From assembly GCF_033170155.1 (NCBI RefSeq), contig NZ_CP137079.1, forward strand, positions 3,286,001 to 3,350,000: 64,000 nt of DNA, written 5' to 3'. The notes under the pieces are model-generated. The model saw only the letters and a program-made list of their open reading frames with translations. It was not told the origin of the DNA and ran no database searches. Numbering within the stretch: position 1 is the stretch's first letter; each line of letters begins with the position of its first letter. The position numbers and the translations under genes were made by a program. This DNA is from Raineyella sp. W15-4 (GTDB lineage Bacteria > Actinomycetota > Actinomycetes > Propionibacteriales > Propionibacteriaceae). Of this stretch, positions 26,119 through 34,859 are shown one piece after another.

Positions 26119-26168
26119 TTTCGCCTGCGCACTTGTGCTCGACTACCAGCACAAGTGCGCAGGCGAAA
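26119..26168. repeat. 50-nt intergenic palindrome, copy C (perfect 21-bp stem)
   Basis: The 21-nt arm TTTCGCCTGCGC...TTGTGCT and its exact complement flank the 8-nt loop CGACTACC. It lies 70 nt downstream of the stop of the minus-strand glycosyltransferase gene. Copies A and B are degenerate versions of the same length. Confidence 0.92.
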
Positions 26169-26237
26169 CGCGCAGGCGACGCACGTGGTCGCGATGTGGA
26201 CACCGTCCGCAGGACGGTGCCGACCGCACCTCGGCTG

Positions 26238-28598
26238 TCAGGACGTCGGCGCGGTGAGGTCGTAGACGGTGGCGGTGCCCACGGTCTGCGCCGTGTAGTG
26301 GGAGGTGACCCAGCTGGAGATCTCCGAGGCGGCGGACGATCCGCCGTTCTGCTGGCCGCCCATCCCACCGGCGATGAAGTAGTGGATCCGGCCCTGGGCG
26401 ACGTACTCCTGGAACTGGGCCAGGGTCGGGCTGGGATCGGATCCGTTGAAGCCGCCGATGGCCATCACCGGGAGCTGGGTGGCGAGCTGGTAGGACGCGG
26501 CGTTCTGCGAGCCGATGCTGGCGGCGACCCAGGTGTAGCGGGAGGCGTCCGCGGTGAGCAGGGTGGTCATCTCGGAGGAGACCTGCGCACCCTCGAGCAA
26601 CCCACCGGCCCCGCCGGCACGACCGGCGCCGACTTCGCCGAGACCGCCGGTCTGGCCCATTGGTCCGGCGCCGAAGGCGGGCAGCTGACCAGTGCTGCCG
26701 GTGCCGTTCTGCGTACCGGTGCCAGTGCCGTTCTGCGTGCCGGTGCCGGTCTGACCGAAGCCACCCGGAGGCATCCCTTGCGCGCCCTGGCCGGGACCAC
26801 CCTGCGAGGTGCCGCCCGCCGTCGTGCCGCGGGTCCGGTTGAACCCTGCGGCGCGCCCGGTCCGACCGGCGCCCCCCGGGCCGCCGTTGCTCACCGGTCC
26901 GGCCGTGACGATCGACCCGGTGTGCGGGGTGGCCGCGGTGTCCAGGGCGTACGCAGCCGGCCCGACCAACGCGGCGGCCAGCGCGACCCCCACCACGGTC
27001 GAGCGCAGAGCCCGGCCGACGACGCGGACCGCCAGCAGCGCCACCGTCGCCAGGGTGCCGAGCAGCAGGACGACCCAGCGCAGGGTCAGGTAGAGGCCGG
27101 AAGCCTCGCTGAGCAGCACGATCGCCCAGACGGTGGTCAGTGCCATCGTCCCGGCGAGGACGATCCGGCCGGCGAGGGAGTTGCGCCGGCCCCACACCAC
27201 GTAACCGCCGAGGGCGAGCAGCGCCCCGATCGCCGGGGCCAGCACCACGGTGTAGTAGTCGTGGTAGATGCCGGCCATGAACGAGAACACCACCATCATC
27301 GTCACCAGCCAGCCGCCGAACGCGATAATCGCGGCGCGCAGCAGGTCGGTCCGCTTCCGGCCGTGCAGGAAGACCAGCGCGGCGACGCCGAGGACCAGGG
27401 CGGCGGGGATCAACCAGGACACCATGCCGCCGGAGACTCCGGAGAACATCCGCAGCAGCCCGGTCTCCCCCCACATGCCGCCGCCGGCCCCACCGCCGCC
27501 GAAGCCACCGCCCCCGCCGGTCACCGAGCCGGTCTCGTTGCCGGTGATCCGGCCGAAGCCGTTGTAGCCGAAGGCCAGCTCGAGGATCGAGTTGTTCTGC
27601 GATCCACCGATGTAGGGCCGCAGCGACGCCGGGGTCAGCTCGACGACCGCGACATACCAACCGAACGACACCACCATGGCGGCGAACGCGTAGAGCAGGT
27701 GCCGGATCCGGCGGCCCCACCCGGTCGGTGCCGCGACCAGGTAGGCGGCGACCAGCGCGGGCAGCACCAGGAAGGCCTGCAGCATCTTGGTGAGGAAGCC
27801 CAGGCCGATCACCACCCCGGCAGCGACCAGCCAGCGCGCCCTGGCCCGTTCGGCGGCGCGCAGGGTGAAGTACGTGGCCAGGATCATGCAGAAGGTCAGC
27901 AGCGCGTCCGGGTTGTTGAACCGGAACATCAGCACGGCGACCGGGGTGAGGGCGAACACCGCCGCACCGACCAGGGACGCGACGTGGGCGCGGAGGGTCA
28001 GCGGGATCCGGGCCCCGCCCTCGCCACGGGTCAGCACCCGGCGCAGGGTGGCGTAGATCAGGCCGACCGAGGCCACCCCGAGCAGCGCCTCGGGGGCCAG
28101 GATGCTCCACGAGGACAGCCCGAAGAGCCGTACGGACAGCCCCATCAGCCACAGCGCAGCCGGCGGCTTGTCGACGGTGATGGCGTTGGCGGCGTCGAGG
28201 GAGCCGTAGAACCAGGCCTTCCAGTCCGTGCCGCCGGCCTGGGCCGCGGCGGAATAGAAGGAGTTGGCCCAGCCGGAGCCGGACAGGCCGTAGAAGTAGA
28301 GCACCGCGGTCCCGGCCAGCAGCAGGACCACCGAGGCGGCGACGATCCCGCGGCCGATCGGGACGGAGGGCACCTCCGCCTGACCGCCCCCGGAACCGGA
28401 ACCGCCGGTCCGCGGCAGGACGCCGGTCGGACCGGAGCCACCGGGCCCGCCGTCGGCACGGCCGGGACCGGAGGGCCCGCCGGGGCCGTCCGGGTCGCCC
28501 GCCCCTCCGGTCGGGCCGCTGGTGGTGTCGGTGCCGGTCCAGGGGGCCGCGACGTGCGGCGGACCGGCGAAGGTCGGCAGGGCGTTGTTCGCAGTCAT
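26238..28598 (-). CDS. Family-39 (ArnT/PMT-like) membrane glycosyltransferase
   Basis: The 786-residue protein has a Gly/Pro-rich cytoplasmic N-terminus (1-105), about 12 TM helices and a soluble C-terminal domain (about 610-786). Family landmarks are the first loop with AITVDKPPAALWLMGL and YDYY-like residues in MAGIYHDYYTV. Such enzymes transfer mannose, arabinose or other sugars from polyprenyl phosphates to cell-envelope targets. A Gly/Thr/Asn/Gln-rich linker with repeated GTGTQN (about 640-670) precedes the C-terminal domain. No clear ribosome-binding site precedes the ATG. It is divergent from an OmpR-type regulator, which may control it. Confidence 0.85.
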   Translation of the reverse strand: MTANNALPTFAGPPHVAAPWTGTDTTSGPTGGAGDPDGPGGPSGPGRADGGPGGSGPTGVLPRTGGSGSGGGQAEVPSVPIGRGIVAASVVLLLAGTAVLYFYGLSGSGWANSFYSAAAQAGGTDWKAWFYGSLDAANAITVDKPPAALWLMGLSVRLFGLSSWSILAPEALLGVASVGLIYATLRRVLTRGEGGARIPLTLRAHVASLVGAAVFALTPVAVLMFRFNNPDALLTFCMILATYFTLRAAERARARWLVAAGVVIGLGFLTKMLQAFLVLPALVAAYLVAAPTGWGRRIRHLLYAFAAMVVSFGWYVAVVELTPASLRPYIGGSQNNSILELAFGYNGFGRITGNETGSVTGGGGGFGGGGAGGGMWGETGLLRMFSGVSGGMVSWLIPAALVLGVAALVFLHGRKRTDLLRAAIIAFGGWLVTMMVVFSFMAGIYHDYYTVVLAPAIGALLALGGYVVWGRRNSLAGRIVLAGTMALTTVWAIVLLSEASGLYLTLRWVVLLLGTLATVALLAVRVVGRALRSTVVGVALAAALVGPAAYALDTAATPHTGSIVTAGPVSNGGPGGAGRTGRAAGFNRTRGTTAGGTSQGGPGQGAQGMPPGGFGQTGTGTQNGTGTGTQNGTGSTGQLPAFGAGPMGQTGGLGEVGAGRAGGAGGLLEGAQVSSEMTTLLTADASRYTWVAASIGSQNAASYQLATQLPVMAIGGFNGSDPSPTLAQFQEYVAQGRIHYFIAGGMGGQQNGGSSAASEISSWVTSHYTAQTVGTATVYDLTAPTS

Positions 28599-28813
28599 GC
28601 GACGACGGTCGCCCGACGGTGTGTGTCGGCACGCAGCCGACCCTGTGCCGGTTCTGTGGAATCCGGTGACCGGCACCACCCGACCAAATCCCGTGCCGGA
28701 GCGACGGTCGCCGGCTCACAGACCCGGCACAGGCTGCGTACGCCACCGGCACACCAATCACGGGTGCCATGGTGGACGGCTCCTGTCCGCCGCCGGCGAG
28801 CCGGGGCCGAACC

Positions 28814-28819
28814 TAGACT
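28814..28819 (+). promoter_or_regulatory. -10 hexamer TAGACT of the OmpR-type operon
   Basis: TAGACT lies 47 nt before the ATG at 28867. A leader with GGGGGAC follows. Confidence 0.45.
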
Positions 28820-28866
28820 GGCACCACCACCCGCCGCCGTACGCGGCCCGATCGCTGGGGGACGGC

Positions 28867-29616
28867 ATGAGCACGCACCAGAACTTCGCCGCACTCGCCG
28901 AGGTGCTGCCGAAGCTGAGTCACCCGGACGGGTCCCCGATCCGGGCCCTCGTCGTCGACGACGAGGCGGTGCTCGCCGACCTGGTCGCGATGGGTCTGCG
29001 GATGTGCAACTGGGACGTCCGGGTCTCCCACGACGGGCTGGACGCGGTCGAGCAGGCCCGGACGTACGCCCCCGACGTCCTTGTCCTCGACTGGATGCTG
29101 CCCGGCCTGGAGGGCGACGAGGTGCTGGCCCGGATCCGCCAGCACTTCCCCGAGGTGCCCTGCCTGTTCCTCACCGCGAAGGACAGCGTCGAGGACCGGA
29201 TCACCGGCCTGGTCCGCGGCGGCGACGACTACGTCACCAAGCCGTTCGCCATCGAGGAGGTGCTGCTGCGGCTGCACCGGCTGGTGGAGCGATCCGGGGC
29301 GGCCTACCAGGACTCGGCCGAGCTGGTGGTCGGTGACCTGACGATGAACGTGGAGACCCGGGAGGTCACCCGCGGCGGGGACGACATCGACCTGACCGCC
29401 ACCCAGTTCGAGCTGCTGCGCTACCTGATGGAGAACCCCAAGGTGGTGCTCACCCGCGGGCAGATCCTCGACAACGTCTGGCACTACGACTTCGCCGGCC
29501 AGGCGAACATCGTCGAGCTCTACATCTCCTACCTGCGCAAGAAGATCGATGCCGGTCGCGAGCCGATGATCCACACCGTCCGAGGCGTCGGCTACGTGCT
29601 GAAGCCCGCCGTCTAA
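28867..29616 (+). CDS. OmpR/PhoB-family response regulator
   Basis: The 249-residue protein has a receiver domain from about residue 26 (IRALVVDDE), a phospho-acceptor Asp near 75 in LVLDWMLPGLEG, the Lys in DDYVTKPF, and a C-terminal winged helix (about 150-245) with LTATQFELLRYLMEN and HTVRGVGYVL. The stop codon overlaps the start of the kinase gene in TAATG, so both are translated together. The divergent glycosyltransferase is a natural target (inference). Confidence 0.94.
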   Translation: MSTHQNFAALAEVLPKLSHPDGSPIRALVVDDEAVLADLVAMGLRMCNWDVRVSHDGLDAVEQARTYAPDVLVLDWMLPGLEGDEVLARIRQHFPEVPCLFLTAKDSVEDRITGLVRGGDDYVTKPFAIEEVLLRLHRLVERSGAAYQDSAELVVGDLTMNVETREVTRGGDDIDLTATQFELLRYLMENPKVVLTRGQILDNVWHYDFAGQANIVELYISYLRKKIDAGREPMIHTVRGVGYVLKPAV

Positions 29617-31313
29617 TGGCGGCGGACCCGACGACACCCGCCGCCGGCCCCAGGAGCCTCGGTAAGCCGCAGCGGCCGGGATTCCTGCGGCCAGGCGGCA
29701 CGGCTCTGCGGGCCGACTCCTCCACGACACCGCCCGGTCCGGGCCCCGCCACGCTCGCCGGTGCGGCCGCGCCCGGAGCGGACCGACATCGGCGGCGATT
29801 CAGCCTGACCACCCGGCTGGTCGCGGTGATCCTGGTGATCATGGCCGCCGTGCTCGGCGTCTTCGGTGCGGTCACCGTCGCGGTGATGCACCACAACCTC
29901 ACCCAGCGGCTCGACTCCGACGTCGAGCAGGCGGCCCTGCGGTCCCTTTCGTACGCCCGCCCGGCCCAGCACGACGGCGACGACCACTACCGCAACCCGA
30001 TCGACGCTCCCGGCCAGCCGACCCGGGTGCTGACCCTGGTCCGCGATTCCACCGGGAATGTGGCGGCGTACTACCGGGTCCCGGACGGTTCCGCCGCCGC
30101 GCTGAAGGTGGCCGATGTGCAGACGATCGCCGACGCCGGCCTGCTGACCCCCAGCGCGGGAACGGTCCAGCAGACCGACCCCGAGGCCACCTCCTCCCGG
30201 CAGGCCAGGCCGCAGACCGTCCGGCTGTCGATCGGCGAGTACCGGATGCTGCCGCTCACCGTGGTCGACACGTCGACCGGATCCGTCCAGGTGGTGGTGA
30301 CCGGGCTGCCGACGTCCACCGTGGACGGGCCGGTGGCGTTCCTCACCCTGACCGAGGTGATCGGCGGTGCGGCGGCGCTGGTGCTGGCCGGGCTGGTGGC
30401 GACGCTGGCGATCAGCCGCTCGCTGCGGCCGCTGGCCCGGATCTCGAAGGTGGCCACCGATGTGGCGGCGATGCCGCTGGAGACCGGCACCGTCGACCTC
30501 AGCGGCCGCCGGGTGCCGGCTGACCTGGCCGAACCGGGGACCGAGGTCGGCAACGTCGGCCACGCCCTCAACCTGCTGATCGACAACGTCGACGACGCGC
30601 TGACCGCCCGAGCGCGCACCGAGCGCCAGCTCCGCGCCTTCGTCGCCGACGCCTCCCACGAACTGCGGACACCACTGGCGGCGGTCCGCGGCTACACCGA
30701 CATCCTCCGGCTCACCGAGGAGCTCAGCCCGGAGGGACGGACCTCGCTGGGCCGGGTGGAGTCGCAGACCGACCGGATGACCGGACTAGTCGAGGACCTG
30801 CTGATGCTGGCCCGGCTCGACGAGGGACGTACGCCCACCTTCGTCGACCTGGACCTCAGCGAACTCGCCGTCGAGGCAGTGCTGGACGCCACCGCAGCCG
30901 GGCCGGACCACGAGTTCACCTGCGAGGTCCCCGACGAGGCGATGACGGTGCACGGCGACAGCCGCCAGCTGTCCCAGGTGCTGGCCAACCTGCTCTCCAA
31001 CGCCCGCAAGCACACCCCGGCAGGCACCACGGTGAACACGGTGGTCCGCCGCGCCGAGGACGGCTTCGTCGAGGCGACGGTGACCGACGACGGTCCCGGC
31101 ATCGACCCGGCCTTCCTGCCGCAGCTGTTCGACCGCTTCGCCCGGGCGGACACCTCCCGCAGGTCGACCGAGGGCAGCACCGGGCTCGGCCTGGCCATCG
31201 TCCGCGCCGTCGTCGAGGCGCACGGTGGGACGGTGGCGTGTACCTCCCGGCCCGGGGAGACGGTGTTCACCGTCCGGATCCTCCCGGCCGGGACCGCCGC
31301 TGTCAGGCCCTGA
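29616..31313 (+). CDS. Membrane sensor histidine kinase (HAMP/HisKA type)
   Basis: The 565-residue kinase has a Pro/Ala-rich N-terminus, TM1 at about 65-88, an extracytoplasmic sensor domain to about 240, TM2 at about 245-268 and then HAMP. The HisKA phospho-acceptor is His about 348 in ASHELRTPLAAV. The ATPase motifs are NLLSNARKHTP, DDGPGIDP, FDRFARAD and GLGLAIVRAV. The start is coupled to the response regulator by a one-base overlap. Its last 11 nt overlap a convergent VOC gene. It resembles the TcrY/MprB-like kinases of actinobacteria, but the signal is unknown. Confidence 0.94.
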   Translation: MAADPTTPAAGPRSLGKPQRPGFLRPGGTALRADSSTTPPGPGPATLAGAAAPGADRHRRRFSLTTRLVAVILVIMAAVLGVFGAVTVAVMHHNLTQRLDSDVEQAALRSLSYARPAQHDGDDHYRNPIDAPGQPTRVLTLVRDSTGNVAAYYRVPDGSAAALKVADVQTIADAGLLTPSAGTVQQTDPEATSSRQARPQTVRLSIGEYRMLPLTVVDTSTGSVQVVVTGLPTSTVDGPVAFLTLTEVIGGAAALVLAGLVATLAISRSLRPLARISKVATDVAAMPLETGTVDLSGRRVPADLAEPGTEVGNVGHALNLLIDNVDDALTARARTERQLRAFVADASHELRTPLAAVRGYTDILRLTEELSPEGRTSLGRVESQTDRMTGLVEDLLMLARLDEGRTPTFVDLDLSELAVEAVLDATAAGPDHEFTCEVPDEAMTVHGDSRQLSQVLANLLSNARKHTPAGTTVNTVVRRAEDGFVEATVTDDGPGIDPAFLPQLFDRFARADTSRRSTEGSTGLGLAIVRAVVEAHGGTVACTSRPGETVFTVRILPAGTAAVRP

Positions 31314-31725
31314 GTCCCTTGGCGTACGCGGTCGCGTGCCGCGGCTGGTAGAGGAGCATGTCCTCGGCGCCGGGCACCTGGACCGTCACCGCCAGGCCCC
31401 AGCCCAGGTCCTGCGCCTCACCGGTGAACACCGCGCCGCGCCCCGCGAGCTCGGCCATGGTGTCCGCCAGGTCGTCGCACATCAGCGAGATGCTGTGGTG
31501 CTGCGGGGATTCGTACGTCGTCCCCTCGTTCTCGGCGTGGGTCGGGTGGACGGCAATCTCACAGGGACCGCCGGCGAAGACCAGCCAGTCGTCGACCGAA
31601 GCCTCGTCCGTCTCGGCGTCATAGGCGGAGACCGACACCGACTCCAGCAGCAGCACGTCACGCAGGAAAGTCCGGGTCGCGGCGGCGTCGTCGGAGTAGA
31701 TGAGCAGGTGCATGGCCGTGATCAT
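31303..31725 (-). CDS. VOC (glyoxalase/dioxygenase superfamily) protein
   Basis: The 140-residue protein consists of a paired beta-alpha-beta-beta-beta fold: MHLLIYSDDAAATRTFLRDVL at the start and PQHHSISLMCDDL in the middle. HHSISL and the C-terminal QVPGAEDMLLYQP carry potential metal ligands. The function within this superfamily cannot be told. Starts at 31725 and 31713 are both possible; neither has a clear ribosome-binding site. The gene converges on the kinase gene with an 11-nt overlap. Confidence 0.75.
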   Translation of the reverse strand: MITAMHLLIYSDDAAATRTFLRDVLLLESVSVSAYDAETDEASVDDWLVFAGGPCEIAVHPTHAENEGTTYESPQHHSISLMCDDLADTMAELAGRGAVFTGEAQDLGWGLAVTVQVPGAEDMLLYQPRHATAYAKGLRA

Positions 31726-31772
31726 GGGCTCATCGTGCCCCCTCAGCCCGCACCCGCGCCACCGGAAAGTTC

Positions 31773-33761
31773 ATGCTGACCGCTGCCGGAGACCCGTTGA
31801 CCATGACCCCACGGGTGGCGAAGACTGCCGGAGTGCCCCCCACGTCCCGCCCGTTCCGGCCGTCCCGCAGGTCCCGACCCTCCCGCCTGTCCGGCAGATC
31901 CATCGGGTCACGGCTGCTGCTGCCCGCCCTGGCCCTGGTCCTGCTGGCCACCACCGTCGGCTGCGGCCCGCTGACCCGGTGGGGCCTCGACCCGGAGGTG
32001 ACCGCCCTGAAGAAGGGCCTCGAGGCCGGGTCGCTGGCCGGGCTGCGGACCAGCAACGGCACCGACGCCGGGGCGGAACTGACCACCCTGACCAGCGGGA
32101 TGGACGGTCTGAGGCCGCAGGTCACCCCCGGCACGATCACCGTCAACGGGCAGAAGGCATCCGTCCCGCTGACCTATGACTGGGTCTTCCCGGCCGGCAC
32201 CTGGCACTACGACGCCACCGCCACCTTCACCCGGACCGGTCAGGGCTGGGCGCTGGACTGGGCACCGAGCGTGCTGCACCCCGCCCTCACCTCCACCACC
32301 CGGCTGGTCCACCGGCGCACCCAGGCCGCCCGGGGACAGATCCTCGGCAGCGGCGGCCTGCCGATCGTCAAGGAACGCGACGTCTTCGTCCTCGGCCTGG
32401 ACAAGTCGACCGTCGCCGCCGGCCAGGTGGACGACTCCGCCCGGCGGATCGCCCGGGCGCTCGGCATCGACGAGCAGCGCTACCTCGACCGGGTCCATGC
32501 CGCGGGCAGCGTCGCGTTCGTCGATGCGCTCACCATCCGGGCCGAACGGGCCCAGGTCTCCCAGGACTTCCTCGCCACCCCGGGGGCCCGGATCCAGCGC
32601 GACGTCCGCCAGCTGGCGCCCACCGCGACCTTCGCGCAGGGCCTGCTCGGCTCCGTCGGGACCGCCGACGCCGCCCGGGCCCAGGCGTCCGGTGGCGCGA
32701 TCCTGGCGGGCGATCCGATCGGCGTCGGTGGGCTGCAGGAGCGCTACGACACCCAGCTGCGGGGCAAGCCCGGCGACCGGGTGGTGATCGTCCCCCGCGA
32801 CACCCCCGCCGGGCAGGTCGCCGACCCGCCGGCGGTGTTCAACGCCACCGCGACCTCCGGCGCGGCCCTGGAGACCACCCTGGACCCGGACCGCCAGACC
32901 CGGGCCGAGCAGGCACTGTCCTCGGTCAAGGGCTCCGCCGCCCTGGTCGCGCTGGACACCTCCACCGGGGCCGTCCTCGCTGCGGCGACAGCCCCGGACG
33001 ACGGGGCGAACCCGACCGCGACCTTCGGCCGGATCGCCCCCGGATCGACGTTCAAGATCGCCACCAGCCTGGCGCTGCTGCGCGCCGGGCTCACCCCGGA
33101 CAGCGCCGTCAGCTGCACCCCCTCGGTGACCGTCGACGGGCGTACGTTCACCAACTACTCCGACTTCCCCAGCAGCGGTCTGGGCCAGACCACCCTGCGC
33201 GGTGCGGTGGCGAACTCCTGCAACACCGCGATGATCGGCCTGCGCGACCGGATCACCCCGCAACAGCTCACCGACGCGGCGGCCAGCCTCGGGCTCGGCA
33301 AGGACCACGACGCCGGCTTCCCGGCCTTCTACGGCTCGGTCCCGGCCCCGGCGAACACCGTCGGCGGTGCCGAGGCACTGATCGGGCAGGGCCTCGTCGA
33401 GGCCTCCCCGATGGCGATGGCCGGGGTCGCTGCCTCGGTGGCGAGCGGGCACACCGTGGTCCCCTACCTGCTCCCGTCGCAGCGGCCGACGGCGGACGCG
33501 GCCCCGCTCACCGACCAGGAGGCCACGAGCCTGCGGTCGATCATGCAGGCCGTGGTCGACCAGGGCACCGCCGCCGGGATGCGGGGCACCCTCACCGGCG
33601 CGAAGACCGGCACCGCCGAGTACGGCACCGACACCCCGCCGAAGACCCACGCCTGGATGATCGGTTACCGCGACGGGATCGCGGTGGCCGTCTATGTCGA
33701 GAACGGCAGCTCCGGCTCGGCCGCCGCCGGGCCGATCATCAAGGCCTTCCTCGGATCCTGA
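31773..33761 (+). CDS. Penicillin-binding transpeptidase with NTF2-like N-terminal domain (class B-like)
   Basis: The 662-residue protein has an Arg-rich start, a hydrophobic export segment (about 48-62) and TTVGC, a borderline lipobox. A MecA_N/NTF2-like domain (about 70-165) and a dimerisation region follow. The transpeptidase domain has SxxK Ser near 425 (GSTFK), the SCN triad in NSCNTAM, and KTG near 611 (AKTGTAE). It cross-links peptidoglycan without glycosyltransferase activity. NTF2-containing PBPs are related to low-affinity PBP2a/PBP5-type enzymes. An alternative start lies at 31803. Weak GGAAAG precedes the chosen ATG. Confidence 0.85.
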   Translation: MLTAAGDPLTMTPRVAKTAGVPPTSRPFRPSRRSRPSRLSGRSIGSRLLLPALALVLLATTVGCGPLTRWGLDPEVTALKKGLEAGSLAGLRTSNGTDAGAELTTLTSGMDGLRPQVTPGTITVNGQKASVPLTYDWVFPAGTWHYDATATFTRTGQGWALDWAPSVLHPALTSTTRLVHRRTQAARGQILGSGGLPIVKERDVFVLGLDKSTVAAGQVDDSARRIARALGIDEQRYLDRVHAAGSVAFVDALTIRAERAQVSQDFLATPGARIQRDVRQLAPTATFAQGLLGSVGTADAARAQASGGAILAGDPIGVGGLQERYDTQLRGKPGDRVVIVPRDTPAGQVADPPAVFNATATSGAALETTLDPDRQTRAEQALSSVKGSAALVALDTSTGAVLAAATAPDDGANPTATFGRIAPGSTFKIATSLALLRAGLTPDSAVSCTPSVTVDGRTFTNYSDFPSSGLGQTTLRGAVANSCNTAMIGLRDRITPQQLTDAAASLGLGKDHDAGFPAFYGSVPAPANTVGGAEALIGQGLVEASPMAMAGVAASVASGHTVVPYLLPSQRPTADAAPLTDQEATSLRSIMQAVVDQGTAAGMRGTLTGAKTGTAEYGTDTPPKTHAWMIGYRDGIAVAVYVENGSSGSAAAGPIIKAFLGS

Positions 33762-33854
33762 CCCCCGGGCCCGACCTCGGGACGTCCTGACCCGGGCGCG
33801 TTCCACTGCCCGCAGGGCGATACGGCGACGTATCGAAAGTTGCAGAGGGCGACC

Positions 33855-33860
33855 TAAGCT
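33855..33860 (+). promoter_or_regulatory. -10 hexamer TAAGCT of the first tandem VOC gene (leaderless)
   Basis: TAAGCT ends 6 nt before the ATG at 33867. Confidence 0.5.
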
Positions 33861-33866
33861 GGTGTC

Positions 33867-34292
33867 ATGACGCCACCCTGCCTGTCATCGATCACCTTGG
33901 GGGTGCGTGATCATGCCCGTTCCCTGGCCTTCTACCGTGCGGTCGGGTTCCGGGTGCTGGCCGATGACGAGCGCGGCACCGTCCTGGCGGCCCACGGCCT
34001 CCGCCTCATCCTCCGTGGCTGGACCGAGCTCGCCGACGACTTCGGCGTGGCCCCGGAGACCGGTGGGTTCCGCGGCAGCCACCTGACCCTCCACCTCGCC
34101 GACCAGGCCGCGGTCGACGGCACGTACGACACCTGGATCACCGCCGGGGCGATCGGCGTCCGCCAGCCGGCCGCCAAGGACTGGGGCGGCTACGCCGGCG
34201 TGGCGGCCGACCCGGATGCCCACCTGTGGGAGATGAGCTTCGCTCCCGGTATCGCGACCGTGCTGGCACTCCCCGACGGGCAGGACGCGTGA
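33867..34292 (+). CDS. VOC family protein, tandem copy 1
   Basis: The 141-residue protein opens with LSSITLGVRDHARSLAFYRA, the usual first motif of glyoxalase-like proteins, and ends in ADPDAHLWEMSF. It shares its layout and the DWGGY/ADPDAHLWE block with the protein encoded at 34342, so the two genes arose by duplication. The sequences are otherwise quite diverged. The transcript is probably leaderless. The substrate is unknown. Confidence 0.8.
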   Translation: MTPPCLSSITLGVRDHARSLAFYRAVGFRVLADDERGTVLAAHGLRLILRGWTELADDFGVAPETGGFRGSHLTLHLADQAAVDGTYDTWITAGAIGVRQPAAKDWGGYAGVAADPDAHLWEMSFAPGIATVLALPDGQDA

Positions 34293-34328
34293 TCCCGGTC
34301 ACCGTCACCGCGACCGGCCTGTCGGGAC

Positions 34329-34334
34329 TACGGT
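34329..34334 (+). promoter_or_regulatory. -10 hexamer TACGGT of the second VOC gene (leaderless)
   Basis: TACGGT ends 7 nt before the ATG at 34342. The GTG inside the hexamer is therefore not the start. Confidence 0.45.
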
Positions 34335-34341
34335 GATCGGC

Positions 34342-34770
34342 ATGCAGCCACGCCTGTCGATCGTGACCCTCGGGGTGAAGGACCTGGAGCGGTCGGCGCA
34401 GTTCTACCAGGCCGTCGGCTTCGAGGCCCGCCGCGGACCGTCGGATGTGATCCTGTTCCAGACCATCGGGCCGATTCTGGCGCTGTCGAGCTGGGACCGG
34501 CTCGCCGCGGAGGCCCAGCTGTCCCCCTGTGGTGCCGGATTCCGCGGGCAGCGGCTGGTCTCCCACTTCCGCACCGACGCCCAGGTCCGGGAGGCGTACG
34601 AGGAGTGGCTGGCAGCGGGCGGCTACTCCGTCCGTCCACCGACCGACCGCGACTGGGGGGCGTACACCGCCATCGTCGCCGACCCCGATGCGCACCTGTG
34701 GGAGTTCGTCCACCATCCCGACCAGGATCTCGTCCGGTTCAACATGTTCGGCCAGCTCGAGCTGAGCTGA
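34342..34770 (+). CDS. VOC family protein, tandem copy 2
   Basis: The 142-residue protein has LSIVTLGVKDLERSAQFYQA and DWGAYTAIVADPDAHLWEFV, matching its neighbour at 33867 in order. A GTG 9 nt upstream is in frame but lies inside the -10 hexamer, so the ATG is preferred. Whether it binds a metal or an antibiotic is unknown. Confidence 0.8.
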   Translation: MQPRLSIVTLGVKDLERSAQFYQAVGFEARRGPSDVILFQTIGPILALSSWDRLAAEAQLSPCGAGFRGQRLVSHFRTDAQVREAYEEWLAAGGYSVRPPTDRDWGAYTAIVADPDAHLWEFVHHPDQDLVRFNMFGQLELS

Positions 34771-34859
34771 TCCGGCCACCGCCCGGCGCCGGTCGTGCTG
34801 CAATTGAGCGATTGGGCGAGGACCGAGGCCGCTGGCGGCCGAGGCAGGAGGTGGTCGGG

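Noticed and set aside
26091-29336. A 1081-codon plus-strand open frame opposite the GT39 glycosyltransferase
   Set aside because: It covers the glycosyltransferase, its 3' flank and the start of a response regulator. Its composition is repetitive Gly/His/Arg and it has no recognisable domain.
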